Assembly: GCA_018268335.1 (NCBI GenBank)
Contig: JAFDWT010000058.1
Coordinates: 1 to 32,791 of the forward strand
Length of the DNA: 32,791 nt
Origin: Armatimonadota bacterium
Lineage (GTDB): Bacteria > Armatimonadota > Fimbriimonadia > Fimbriimonadales > Fimbriimonadaceae
Direction of reading: 5' to 3'
Part shown: piece by piece, positions 23,260 to 31,483 of the stretch
How the letters are laid out: each line of letters opens with the position of its first letter
Position numbering within the stretch: position 1 is the stretch's first letter
Translations under genes and position numbers: made by a program
The notes under the pieces: model-generated
Databases searched by the model: none
What the model was told of the DNA's origin: nothing
Seen by the model: only the letters and a program-made list of their open reading frames with translations

Positions 23260-24513
23260 GTGAAAGTCACAACGGGCGAAACACTTAGTCAGGAGCAGCT
23301 ACGTTGTGTCCGCAGGCTTCGGTTTGAACCAGAGCTCGAATCAGCCTTTGCTGAACAACATACGGCTTCAACCATCGGCAGAGTCCGGGTTGTCTTCACT
23401 TTTCTTGCGCTCTTCGGCTTGCTGGGGGTCGTTGCCAGACGGCAGAATAGCGATCAAGCGACAGCGATTGTCGATCTCACGTTCACGACGTTCTTTTTTG
23501 TCTTGCTTGGCATGGCATGGATTCATCGGCTCAGACACTACGCCATGCCCTCGCTTGCTATTGCGGCGATCCTCAGCCAAATTGCAGTCGGCCTGACCTC
23601 AAAGTCCCCCGATGCCGGTGCCGGCATCGTTATCAACCTCTTGTATTTGATCATCATCGTCGCCGCGCTGCAAGCGCGGTTTCGAGCGGCAGTTCTTGTT
23701 TGCTTGTCGATGGTTGTGGCGCGGGCTTGGACTTTTTCCTACCGGAATATGTGGGGTGGAAACTCCACCTTGCTCTTTGTGTTTATGGTCACGGAGGCAG
23801 TTTTTCTATGCTTAGCGGCCTATCTGAACGAGGCGAGAGACCGCAGGGGGTTTTTGCTCGAGCGGTCGCTGATCGTTGAACGGGAACGGACAAGGAATCT
23901 GGTCAGGAATGTCCTGCCTCCCACAATTGCAGACCGCCTCGCAGATTCTCCTGGAGTGATTGCCCAGCAGCACGAGTCTGCCACGGTGCTCTTCTGCGAC
24001 ATTATTGGGTTCACGCCTTTTGCAGCGACCAAGCCGCCTGAGACCGTGGTCGGCCTGCTCAACGACCTGTTCTCCCGGTTCGACGCGCTTTTGCCTCGGT
24101 TCGACGTTGTCAAAATCAAGACAATTGGCGATTGCTACATGGTCGCCGGAGGAATCCCGGAAGCCTGCGACGATCATGTTGCACAGGTTGCCGATTTGGC
24201 ACTGGAACTAAGGGGCACAGCGAACGCCATCGGCGTGGATGTGCGGATCGGCTGCCACACCGGACCAGTCATCGCCGGCGTCTTAGGCACCGAGAGACTG
24301 ATGTATGACCTTTGGGGGCCGACAGTGAATCTCGCCGCACGATTGGAAAGCACGGCGGCGCCAGGAACAATCGCGGTCACGACCGCAGTTCGCAACGCGC
24401 TAGATGAAACCCATGAATTCAGTGGCCCCATCGAGCTCGACCTAAAAGGTGTTGGCCAAACTATGGTCTGGGGTCTCACCCGCCGTAGAATTCGAGCCTT
24501 CCAGCTCGAATAG
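23260..24513 (+). CDS. membrane class III adenylate/guanylate cyclase
   Basis: 417 residues from GTG 23260; an ATG at 23250 is in another frame and soon stops. Residues about 40-190 hold six membrane segments (VVFTFLALFGLLGVV; FFFVLLGMAWI; LAIAAILSQIAVGL; IVINLLYLIIIVAALQA; AVLVCLSMVVA; LLFVFMVTEAVFLCLAAYL). A short helical linker with VRNVLPPTIADRL leads into the cyclase domain (about 240-400). Metal aspartates are D247 (FCDIIGFT) and D291 (IGDCYMVAGG); K in KIKTIGD and D in YDLWGPTVNLAARLE suit ATP as substrate. The product would be cAMP made at the inner face of the membrane. It is a single-gene unit after tRNA-Ala. Confidence 0.9.
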   Translation: MKVTTGETLSQEQLRCVRRLRFEPELESAFAEQHTASTIGRVRVVFTFLALFGLLGVVARRQNSDQATAIVDLTFTTFFFVLLGMAWIHRLRHYAMPSLAIAAILSQIAVGLTSKSPDAGAGIVINLLYLIIIVAALQARFRAAVLVCLSMVVARAWTFSYRNMWGGNSTLLFVFMVTEAVFLCLAAYLNEARDRRGFLLERSLIVERERTRNLVRNVLPPTIADRLADSPGVIAQQHESATVLFCDIIGFTPFAATKPPETVVGLLNDLFSRFDALLPRFDVVKIKTIGDCYMVAGGIPEACDDHVAQVADLALELRGTANAIGVDVRIGCHTGPVIAGVLGTERLMYDLWGPTVNLAARLESTAAPGTIAVTTAVRNALDETHEFSGPIELDLKGVGQTMVWGLTRRRIRAFQLE

Positions 24514-24720
24514 TCCTCAAAAAGAGATGACTGCGCACCTGCGGGTAGCACACAGCTTGTCGATATCGACGGTGAAGCAGTCAATGGCGGTTCTGCCTCT
24601 AGGTTGAAGAAGAAGGGCAACGGGCAAGGGAGTGTCTCCACCGCTTCTCAACCATCGTTCCTTGGATAGGTGATATTCTCGGCGCGCCGACTTCGACAAT
24701 GAACCGGTTCGCACTACCGT

Positions 24721-24766
24721 TTGGCTTCAACCCGCTCTGTGATATCCTGGCTGAAGCGGTTCAGCG
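24721..24766 (+). promoter_or_regulatory. promoter and start-proximal palindrome of the halogenase-like gene
   Basis: TTGGCT (24721-24726) and TATCCT (24743-24748) are 16 bases apart, a fair sigma-70 promoter. GCTGAA (24750-24755) and TTCAGC (24760-24765) form a perfect 6-bp palindrome with a GCGG loop, ending one base before the ATG at 24767. It covers the expected +1 region and the place of a ribosome-binding site, so it could be an operator or a translation-control hairpin. Confidence 0.45.
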
Positions 24767-26458
24767 ATGAAGTACGACGTGGTGATCATCGGTGGAGGGC
24801 CGGGCGGGTCGACCGTCGGCTGCTTCCTCAAAAAGTACACGCCTCATCTCAAGGTCGCAATTTACGAGCGCGAGCGTTTCCCGCGCGACCACGTCGGCGA
24901 GAGTCAACTCCCGGCTGTCTCCTACATCCTAGATGAGATGGGCTGTTGGGACAAAGTCGAGGCCGCCGGCTTCCCCATCAAAATCGGCGCGACCTTCCGC
25001 TGGGGCACCACCGACGACCTCTGGTTCTTCAACTTCCTGCCCACAGAGTTCGAGGAGGCCCCACGACCCGCACGCTTCGAGGGCCAACGTCGGTCGACTG
25101 CATTGCAAGTCGACCGCGCTCGATACGACGACATTCTGCTCCGCCACGCCGAAGAACTGGGCGTTGAGGTCTCCGAAGAGACGGCCGTCACCAAAGTCAA
25201 CCGAGACGGAGACCGCGTCACGGGCCTCGAACTTAAAGATGGCACCCTTATCGACTCCAAGTGGTATGTCGATGCCACCGGCCACGTCGGGCTGCTGCGA
25301 CGTGCAATGGGTGTTGAGATTGAAATCCCCACCGGCCTCCAAAATGTTGCCTTTTGGGATTACTGGCAGAACGCAGAATGGGCCGAGACCATTGGCCGCT
25401 CAGGCACCCGTGTGCAAGTCATGAGCTTGGGATACGGCTGGATCTGGTTCATCCCCATCGGCCCGACCCGCACGAGCGTCGGACTCGTCACGCCAGCCGA
25501 CCACTTCAAGAAGTCCGGGCTCAAGCCAGAAGAGATGTACCGACAAGCTTTGGCCGAAGAGCCTCGCATTGCCGCGCTCCTCGAACGGGCGGAAAGCGAG
25601 GGCAAATTTCAAGGCACCAAAGACTGGTCGTTTGTCGCCAAGCGACAATGCGGTGAGAACTGGTTCCTGGCTGGCGAGTCGTCGGGCTTCGCCGACCCCA
25701 TCTTAGCCGCCGGCCTGACCATCACCCACACGGCCGCTCGTGAGGTGGCGTTCAGCATCCTGGAAATCGAGCGCGGAGAGATCGACGGCGCTTGGATACG
25801 TGAAAGTTACGAAAGACGCCTAGAAAAGCGCATCCGTAACCATATCCGCTTCGCCGACTACTGGTACAGCGCCAACGCGCAGTTCTCTGAGCTCAAGGAG
25901 TTCACCCAGCAGATCGCCAAAGACAATGGGCTCAAAATGACGCCCGAAGAATCTTGGCGCTGGCTAGCCCAAGGCGGATTCATTGACGAGGACCTTTACA
26001 TCGGCAACGGTGGAATCGACATCAATGGCATCCGCGACTTCGCCGAGTTCCTCTACGGCGGCACGCCCGAAACACTCTTTGCCAAGAACAACGTTTTCCG
26101 GCTCAACCTGGTCGGTGCAAAACCGTACGACCGGGCTGTCTATACGGAAGGGCGGGTCGAGAAGGTGCCCTGCTATCTGCGCGACAACAGAATGCTGCCC
26201 CTCCAAGGTGCGTTCTACTTTTGGATGGAAGTGTTGTCGCGCGACACCCGGCTCCCTGGCATCATGAAGATGTGGAACATGATCCGCGAACACCATCGTG
26301 AGGACCCAAACTTTGATCGCGAAATCGCCGCCCAGATGACGTCAGCCATGGAGGCTTTGATCCTTGACGGCTGGGTCGAGGCGAGCTACGACCCTGCATT
26401 GCCACTCATGCCCGTCAGCTTCCGCCACACGCACCATATGCGTGTGCAAAAGAAGTGA
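24767..26458 (+). CDS. flavin-dependent halogenase-like monooxygenase
   Basis: 563 residues. An N-terminal FAD dinucleotide fold (VVIIGGGPGGSTVGCFLKK), then VGESQLPAV, YVDATG and the halogenase signature WxWxIP as W225-I-W-F-I-P230. A second motif, FADPILAAG (308-316), matches the Fx.Px.Sx.G block of flavin halogenases except that Ala replaces Ser. The last 170 residues form the helical C-terminal region common to phenol/pyrrole-type (variant B) halogenases. Such enzymes use FADH2 from a partner reductase, O2 and halide to make hypohalous acid for substrate halogenation. No reductase, carrier protein or NRPS/PKS gene is nearby, so the substrate is unknown and plain monooxygenase or dehydrogenase activity remains possible. 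It appears cytoplasmic and monocistronic. Confidence 0.78.
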   Translation: MKYDVVIIGGGPGGSTVGCFLKKYTPHLKVAIYERERFPRDHVGESQLPAVSYILDEMGCWDKVEAAGFPIKIGATFRWGTTDDLWFFNFLPTEFEEAPRPARFEGQRRSTALQVDRARYDDILLRHAEELGVEVSEETAVTKVNRDGDRVTGLELKDGTLIDSKWYVDATGHVGLLRRAMGVEIEIPTGLQNVAFWDYWQNAEWAETIGRSGTRVQVMSLGYGWIWFIPIGPTRTSVGLVTPADHFKKSGLKPEEMYRQALAEEPRIAALLERAESEGKFQGTKDWSFVAKRQCGENWFLAGESSGFADPILAAGLTITHTAAREVAFSILEIERGEIDGAWIRESYERRLEKRIRNHIRFADYWYSANAQFSELKEFTQQIAKDNGLKMTPEESWRWLAQGGFIDEDLYIGNGGIDINGIRDFAEFLYGGTPETLFAKNNVFRLNLVGAKPYDRAVYTEGRVEKVPCYLRDNRMLPLQGAFYFWMEVLSRDTRLPGIMKMWNMIREHHREDPNFDREIAAQMTSAMEALILDGWVEASYDPALPLMPVSFRHTHHMRVQKK

Positions 26459-26464
26459 TCCAGT

Positions 26465-27238
26465 TCACAACCCCTTTGGCAGCGATTGGAAGAATTTGAC
26501 CATCCAGGGCACCGATGCTTTCTGAAAGTCGTGTCCACCGTCGTAGATGTAGGTCACGAGAGGTGCCTTGCCGGAATAGGCATGCACCGTGTCGCTGAGC
26601 TTGCGGCCACCTTCAGGCGTCGATCCGAGTAGCGCCTTCACCGTGTCCAGAGAACTGTGCTGCAACTTCGGCTCAACGAGCTGGTCTTTGTCACCAACGA
26701 CAATGAAGGCGGGCAACGGCCTACTGACACGCATAGCGCCAGCCGCGTTGGCCGATGCCACACCAGCGATGGCATCTGGACGCGCTGCCCAAAGCGTGTA
26801 GACAAACCCGCCACCGTTTGAGTGCCCCATGATGAAGACCCGGCTTGTGTCGCCATTCGCCTCCTTCGTCGCCTTGGCGACCAGGGCGTCGAAAAGCTCA
26901 ATGTCTGCATTGCCACGGAGCCTTGCCATTTGCCATCCTGGCATTTTGCCCTGCGGATCGACCCTGGCCGACACTGTTGGCAGCCCCTGCGGGTAGACCA
27001 CCAGCGCCTCGGGCCACTGAGTCTGGAAGTCGTATGCCCGGGCGGCGTAGCGGGAGTTTCCCCCGTGGCCGTGGAAGCAAATGATGATCGGTGCCTTCCC
27101 GCTGCCTCGGGAAGGGCGATAGACAAGAGCTGTCCTAGATACGCCGCCGACTGACAAACTCCACGATTCCGGATTGAGATTTGTCGAGAGAATGACGAAC
27201 GCGGCAGCAATCAACATGGTCACTGACAACAGACGCAT
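26465..27238 (-). CDS. secreted PHB-depolymerase/feruloyl-esterase-like hydrolase (LpqC family)
   Basis: 257 residues. The signal peptide is MRLLSVTMLIAAAFVILSTN. The alpha/beta-hydrolase core has the oxyanion motif IICFHGHGGNSRYAAR, nucleophile S140 in MGHSNGGGFVYTL, acid Asp in VVGDKDQLVEP and His in YDGGHDFQ near the end. The layout matches the esterase/PHB depolymerase family 1, which cleaves polyester or feruloyl bonds outside the cell. It lacks the extra substrate-binding domain of true extracellular PHB depolymerases, so it may be a small feruloyl or acyl esterase. It ends 6 bases from the convergent halogenase-like gene. No Shine-Dalgarno is obvious. Confidence 0.83.
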   Translation of the reverse strand: MRLLSVTMLIAAAFVILSTNLNPESWSLSVGGVSRTALVYRPSRGSGKAPIIICFHGHGGNSRYAARAYDFQTQWPEALVVYPQGLPTVSARVDPQGKMPGWQMARLRGNADIELFDALVAKATKEANGDTSRVFIMGHSNGGGFVYTLWAARPDAIAGVASANAAGAMRVSRPLPAFIVVGDKDQLVEPKLQHSSLDTVKALLGSTPEGGRKLSDTVHAYSGKAPLVTYIYDGGHDFQKASVPWMVKFFQSLPKGL

Positions 27239-27585
27239 ACGGCCAGGCGCGGTTCAGTCGCTCCAATCACGAAATTCATCGTTCTGAATTCCACTCGCGT
27301 GGAGGCACACGTCGCTTTGGGATGCGCATTCTCTTGGCCCTTTAGATTGCAGCTGCCAATTTTGTGCATTCTGTTAATATTCTGGTGCCGAATAGAATGC
27401 TATCCAAGAAGTTATGTTGATATTATTGCCAGCAAGAAGATTTACCAAATCTGTCCAGTAAATGTTGCATATCTGCCAAGTTTTGTATTGTTTGGACTTT
27501 TTGATGATATAGATTTTATCAAGGTTATGGGGCCAAATCGCAAATCGCGACGATGCCCGTTCTGATACCTAATTTGGACGTAACA
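27239..27585. other. AT-rich gap between the esterase and PEP-CTERM genes
   Basis: 347 bases, clearly AT-richer than the surroundings from about 27340 to 27530. It must hold the divergent promoters. No box pair is convincing; TTGTAT with GATATA at 17-base spacing near 27482-27510 is weak. An 88-codon open frame at 27299-27565 has no family features and is probably chance. Confidence 0.5.
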
Positions 27586-28128
27586 ATGAAAAACTTCACC
27601 ACAACGAAGTCTCTAACTCTTGCGCTGGCAGCTGTTGCCGTCGTTGTTCCCAGCATTGCCAACGCCGGCTTGAACGGCTCGACAATGGGCGACCAGTACT
27701 ACGCTTATGGCGGAGCCTACAACGCCCAGACCAACTTTGTCGTCGGCGCTGGCATCGAAGACTCGTTCCTGAATTACTATGACGTCGATGTTGACGATAA
27801 CTCGATCACTTTTGATTACAAGATCGCGACTACTTGGTCGACGTCGGCCTTGTCACTCGCTCCGACCATCTACAACGGCACCGCAGTCCGCATGGTCAGC
27901 GGCCCTGCGTTCACAAACGTCACGATTGACGGCGCAACGAACATGGTCGGCTTCGATGCGAGCCGCCTGAGTTGGAACGGCAGCGAAATTCAAGTTGACT
28001 GGCAAGGTCTGAGCTTCGACGAAGACACTATCGTCAAGCTCAATGTCGAATCGGTTCCGGAGCCAGCCTCGATGTCGGTCCTCTTAGGCGGAGCCCTCGT
28101 GGCGATGCGCCGCAAGTTCAAGAAGTAA
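27586..28128 (+). CDS. PEP-CTERM sorting-signal protein
   Basis: 180 residues from ATG 27586. The signal peptide ends in IANA (about residue 25). The mature part is polar, rich in Asp, Tyr, Asn and Thr, with beta-type segments and no catalytic motif. The C-terminus has the complete PEP-CTERM signal: VPEPASMSVLLGGALVAM followed by a basic RRKFKK, that is, PEP motif, hydrophobic helix and arginine/lysine cluster. It should be anchored and released by an exosortase encoded elsewhere, and become part of the cell surface or exopolysaccharide matrix. A hairpin terminator follows at 28149-28178. The first codons of the longer frame (27553) are ignored because the signal peptide starts at 27586. Confidence 0.9.
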   Translation: MKNFTTTKSLTLALAAVAVVVPSIANAGLNGSTMGDQYYAYGGAYNAQTNFVVGAGIEDSFLNYYDVDVDDNSITFDYKIATTWSTSALSLAPTIYNGTAVRMVSGPAFTNVTIDGATNMVGFDASRLSWNGSEIQVDWQGLSFDEDTIVKLNVESVPEPASMSVLLGGALVAMRRKFKK

Positions 28129-28148
28129 GGGCGCTCCTTCCTTCATCC

Positions 28149-28178
28149 AGGCCTCCGACAGCTAAGCTCCGGGGGCCT
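28149..28178 (+). terminator. hairpin terminator of the PEP-CTERM gene
   Basis: AGGCCTCCG (28149-28157) pairs with CGGGGGCCT (28170-28178), one T.G pair, with a loop that contains a second small AGCT/AGCT pairing. It lies 20 bases after the stop and is followed by GTTGC, a poor T-tract. The position and stem fit an intrinsic terminator. Confidence 0.65.
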
Positions 28179-28235
28179 GTTGCATGTCCGTCCCCCTCTC
28201 GTGGGACAAAAACGGCCAAACTGGGCTGTCGCGAC

Positions 28236-28985
28236 ATGGACCCGCGCCTCAGCTTCTGCATCCAAACTGCCTTCGAGGCCGGCCGCAGCACGTTAGCCCT
28301 GTACCAGACAGGTGTGGCTGTCGATGAAAAAGCCGACAGTTCGCCAGTCACCCAGGCCGACCGCAATGCCGAAGCCATCGTTCGACGCCTAGTCGCCCAA
28401 AGCTGGCCCGGTGAAGCCATTCTCGGGGAGGAAGAAGGGGGAGATAAGACAAGTCTTGACCGGTGGGTCGTCGACCCGATCGACGGCACCAAGTCCTTCG
28501 TCGCCGGAGTCCCCCTCTTTGCGACGCTTCTTAGTTACGAGCAGGGCGGCAAACCGATCGCCGCAGCCGTCTATTTCCCCGCCTTGGACGAAATGTTTTG
28601 GGCCTCGAAAGGAGGCGGCGCATTTTGGAACGGCCGTCCGATCCAAGTCCGGCAGACCAACGAGATTTCGAATGCCACATTGCTCTCAGGTAGCTACCGC
28701 TCGATGCGCGACCACGGTCGGATGGCTGGCTACCACAAACTGGCCGACCAAGCCAAAGTCACCCGCGGATGGTCTGATGCATACGGCCACGCCCTAGTCG
28801 CCAGCGGCCGCGCCGACGTCATGCTCGACCCCGTCATCGCCCACTGGGACATCAGCGCCCCCTCGCTCCTGGTCCAAGAAGCAGGCGGTGTGTTCATGGA
28901 CTTCGACGGCGTCGAGACGCTAGGTGCCAACGCCATCAGCGTCGTTCCAGGCTTGCGCCAAATGGTCGTCGAGGCCTTTCGATGA
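28236..28985 (+). CDS. hisN: histidinol-phosphatase, inositol-monophosphatase fold
   Basis: 249 residues. Metal and phosphate motifs of the IMPase superfamily are complete: GEEEGGD (first Glu), VVDPIDGTKSF and, near the end, AHWDISAPSLLVQEAGG. The segment GWSDAYGHALVASGRADVMLDP is characteristic of the HisN-type histidinol-phosphatases rather than of true inositol monophosphatases or CysQ. The reaction removes phosphate from L-histidinol phosphate in the cytoplasm, penultimate step family of histidine synthesis. It is the first gene of a tight operon; ruvX overlaps its stop by 4 bases (ATGA). No other his gene is in the window. A broader IMPase activity cannot be excluded. Confidence 0.82.
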   Translation: MDPRLSFCIQTAFEAGRSTLALYQTGVAVDEKADSSPVTQADRNAEAIVRRLVAQSWPGEAILGEEEGGDKTSLDRWVVDPIDGTKSFVAGVPLFATLLSYEQGGKPIAAAVYFPALDEMFWASKGGGAFWNGRPIQVRQTNEISNATLLSGSYRSMRDHGRMAGYHKLADQAKVTRGWSDAYGHALVASGRADVMLDPVIAHWDISAPSLLVQEAGGVFMDFDGVETLGANAISVVPGLRQMVVEAFR

Positions 28986-29398
28986 GGCTTCTGGGCGTCG
29001 ACTTCGGTGGCGCCAAGATCGGCATTGCCGTTGTCGACGCGTCCAGCAAAGTCTCGTCCCCCCGCCCTCCATTGGCAGCCACCGGCAAGTTGGCCACAGA
29101 TGCGGCCGCCATCGCCAAAAAAGCAAAGGAAGAGGAGTCCGATGTCGTCGTCATCGGTCTGCCATTGGACGCCGGCGGCGAGACAAAGATGTCGCGGATC
29201 TGCCGCCAGCTTGGGTCTCTCGTCCAAGAGTGCGGTGTGACGGTGCGCTATGTCGATGAAAGCCTGACCAGCCACGCCGCCGAGACCGACATGCTCGCCG
29301 CCGGGCTGAAAGGCTCCCAGCGCCGCAAACTTGTCGATGGCGAAGCCGCCTGCCGTATCTTGGACCGCTACCTGGAGGCCGATGGCAGGCCGGCGTAA
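28982..29398 (+). CDS. ruvX: Holliday-junction resolvase / pre-16S rRNA nuclease YqgF
   Basis: 138 residues, the normal length. RNase H-like fold: LGVDFGGAKIGIAV carries the first catalytic Asp; VVVIGLPLDAGGE and VRYVDESLTSHAAE carry the acidic and structural motifs; and RRKLVDGEAACRILDRYLE contains the last Asp. Family members trim the 5' end of pre-16S rRNA and, by proposal, resolve Holliday junctions. The ATG overlaps hisN (ATGA at 28982). The 3' end overlaps mltG by 17 bases; a yqgF-mltG neighbourhood is common in other bacteria. Confidence 0.92.
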   Translation: MRLLGVDFGGAKIGIAVVDASSKVSSPRPPLAATGKLATDAAAIAKKAKEEESDVVVIGLPLDAGGETKMSRICRQLGSLVQECGVTVRYVDESLTSHAAETDMLAAGLKGSQRRKLVDGEAACRILDRYLEADGRPA

Positions 29399-30407
29399 GC
29401 GCCGCACCCCGCGCCGTCGGCGCTGGGGGCTCCGGTTGTTCATCTTTCTTCTCGTCGTCCTCGGCGGTGCCGGAGGCCTGGCTGCGTTCCTGCTGTCACC
29501 TTTACCGACGGGACCCGACATCACCTTCCGCATCCAACACGAGACGCCGGCCAAGGAGGTCGTCGCCGACCTGGCGGCCAAAGGAGTGGTCCGCAATGTC
29601 GAGGCCACCATGCTTGTTGCCACAATCAAGGATCTGGCTTCGGTCGAGACCGGCACCTACCGCCTCCATCCCGGCATGGACGTCCGGCAAGTCATCGCCG
29701 CCCTGCGCAAGCCGCTCAAGCAAGACGTGATGGTCCCCGCCGGCTGGTGGGCGGCGCGAGTAGGCAAAAGGCTGGAAGAAAAAGGCGTCTGTTCCGCCAA
29801 GGAGTACACCGAAGCCACCAAACATCCCGAGAAGTTTCAAGACGTCGTGACATTCCCGTTGCCACAGGACTCGCTGGAGGGCTACCTGTTCCCCGACACC
29901 TACGACCTGCCGCCGCTACTCGGAGCCGACGAAGTGGTGCGCCGACAGCTCAGAGCTTTCGAGGAGAAAGTCGTCAAACCCTTGGGCAAGAAGGGCTTGG
30001 GCCGTGCGCTCGTCATCGCGTCGATGGTCGAACTCGAAGCGGCCAAAGACTCAGAGCGACCCGTGATCGCAGGCGTGATCGAAAATCGAATTGCCAAGGG
30101 CCAAAAGCTCGAGATGGACGCTACCGTACTCTACGCGCTCCAAGAGTGGAAAGTCCTCGGCCCGGGAGTCGTCCACACGGTCAAGTCGCCCTACAACACC
30201 TACGAGCACGCCGGTCTGCCGCCCGGGCCGATCGGCTCGCCAGGAAAAGCGAGCATCGAAGCCGCCCTGAAACCAGCCAAGCACGGGTACTTTTTCTACG
30301 TGGCTAAACCCGACCGTTCGCACACGTTTTCAGCCACCTATGATGAGCACCTGAAGGCGATCAAGGCGGCCCGGACTCTTTGGGCGGAGGCCAAGAAGAA
30401 GCCATGA
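29382..30407 (+). CDS. mltG: endolytic murein transglycosylase MltG
   Basis: 341 residues from ATG 29382 (an upstream ATG at 29331 lies within ruvX). A basic N-terminus (AGRRKRRTPRRRRW) and one membrane helix (LFIFLLVVLGGAGGLAAFLL) anchor it, with the rest outside. A LysM-like region about 45-110 precedes the YceG domain: LEGYLFPDTYDLPP, ASMVELEAA with catalytic E217, IENRIAKGQKLEMDATVLYAL, YNTYEHAGLPPGPIGSPG and FFYVAKPD. It cuts nascent glycan strands in the membrane-proximal peptidoglycan, setting strand length. The stop overlaps the next start as ATGA (30404-30407). Confidence 0.93.
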   Translation: MAGRRKRRTPRRRRWGLRLFIFLLVVLGGAGGLAAFLLSPLPTGPDITFRIQHETPAKEVVADLAAKGVVRNVEATMLVATIKDLASVETGTYRLHPGMDVRQVIAALRKPLKQDVMVPAGWWAARVGKRLEEKGVCSAKEYTEATKHPEKFQDVVTFPLPQDSLEGYLFPDTYDLPPLLGADEVVRRQLRAFEEKVVKPLGKKGLGRALVIASMVELEAAKDSERPVIAGVIENRIAKGQKLEMDATVLYALQEWKVLGPGVVHTVKSPYNTYEHAGLPPGPIGSPGKASIEAALKPAKHGYFFYVAKPDRSHTFSATYDEHLKAIKAARTLWAEAKKKP

Positions 30408-31483
30408 GGCACTTCCGACAGGGCACCTTCTCGCGCAAGGACATGCCTGGCCTCATCCGGCCGTTCTCACCCTCCGAGTCGCTCAACAACCTAGAGGACG
30501 TCGACTTGGCCGCCCTCTACGCCACTGGAAAGAGGCTTGTCTTGCTCGACGTCGACAACACCCTGCTTCCCTGGAAAAGCGAGGAGATCCCCGATTCAAC
30601 CAAACGCTGGATCGAGGGCGGCAAAGCAGCCGGGCTCCGGTTCACAGTCCTCAGCAACACGCACAACCCGGCCCGGCTGGAACGGCTCTGCAAGGCCATG
30701 GGCATCGAGTTCATCCGCGACCGCGCCAAGCCCAGTCGCAGGATGTTTCTCTTAGCGATGCAAAAGGAAGGCGTGGAACCAGCCCAAGCAGTGATGGTGG
30801 GCGACCAGCTGATGACCGACGTCTGGGGCGCCAACCGGTGCGGCATCGACGCGATCTGGGTCAAACCGATCCATCCCAAGGAATTCATCGGCACCACCGT
30901 CGTCAGCCGCAAGATCGAATGGTTGCTCGGCCACTTCCTGTACCGCTACTTCCAGGGTGACGGTGCCGACGAGGAGTCGCGCCCCGGCTTCTTCGGCCGC
31001 CAGATCGTCCGGCAGATCCTCAAGTTCGGCGTTGTCGGCGGCGTGGCCTTGGTCGTCGACACGGGCATCTTCTACTACCTCATGTTCGTCGCGACGGTCG
31101 GCGACAGGTCTCTGAAGGAAGTCGCCGGCACCTGGGCACTCAAGAACCTCCCCTGGGAGCACGGCGGGCATGACCTGCAAGAGGCTGCCTACGTGCCGCT
31201 CAAGGTCGTCCCCGTCCTCGTGGCAATCCTCGTCTCCTACATCCTCAATCGTATTTGGACATTCCAAGCCACGCATGAAAAGGCGACAATCAGCCAAGCG
31301 GTCAAGTTCTACGTCATCGCCTTGATCGGTGCGTTCATCGCCACCGTCGTCGGCAGCCTCGTGCAACGAGTGGTGCCGCTCTCCGAGCGACCAGCCTGGG
31401 CGGTCGCCCAGATGGCGGGCATCATCGCCGGCTTCATCTGGAACTTCAATGGCCAACGCCTCTGGACTTTCAGACACAAATGA
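30404..31483 (+). CDS. fusion of YqeG-type HAD phosphatase (PGP phosphatase-like) and GtrA-like membrane domain
   Basis: 359 residues. Residues about 20-180 form a HAD IIIA phosphatase of the YqeG/Gep4 type: DVDNTL (D49, D51), LSNTHNPARLERL, AKPSRRMFLLAM and MVGDQLMTDVWGANRCG. YqeG relatives dephosphorylate phosphatidylglycerol phosphate. Residues about 203-355 form a GtrA domain with four membrane helices: ILKFGVVGGVALVVDTGIFY, VLVAILVSYILNRIWTF, VKFYVIALIGAFIATVVGSL and IIAGFIWNFNGQRLWTFRHK. GtrA proteins move polyprenyl-linked sugars or related lipid substrates. The fusion holds in one frame with no stop or low-quality join. The gene overlaps mltG and aroE by 4 bases each. Neighbourhood yqeG-aroE also occurs in Bacillus. 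The joint function is inference: lipid phosphate handling at the membrane. Confidence 0.85.
   Translation: MRHFRQGTFSRKDMPGLIRPFSPSESLNNLEDVDLAALYATGKRLVLLDVDNTLLPWKSEEIPDSTKRWIEGGKAAGLRFTVLSNTHNPARLERLCKAMGIEFIRDRAKPSRRMFLLAMQKEGVEPAQAVMVGDQLMTDVWGANRCGIDAIWVKPIHPKEFIGTTVVSRKIEWLLGHFLYRYFQGDGADEESRPGFFGRQIVRQILKFGVVGGVALVVDTGIFYYLMFVATVGDRSLKEVAGTWALKNLPWEHGGHDLQEAAYVPLKVVPVLVAILVSYILNRIWTFQATHEKATISQAVKFYVIALIGAFIATVVGSLVQRVVPLSERPAWAVAQMAGIIAGFIWNFNGQRLWTFRHK

Noticed and set aside
27299-27565. 88-codon open frame before the PEP-CTERM gene
   Set aside because: GTG start without ribosome site, odd composition in AT-rich DNA, no recognisable family.
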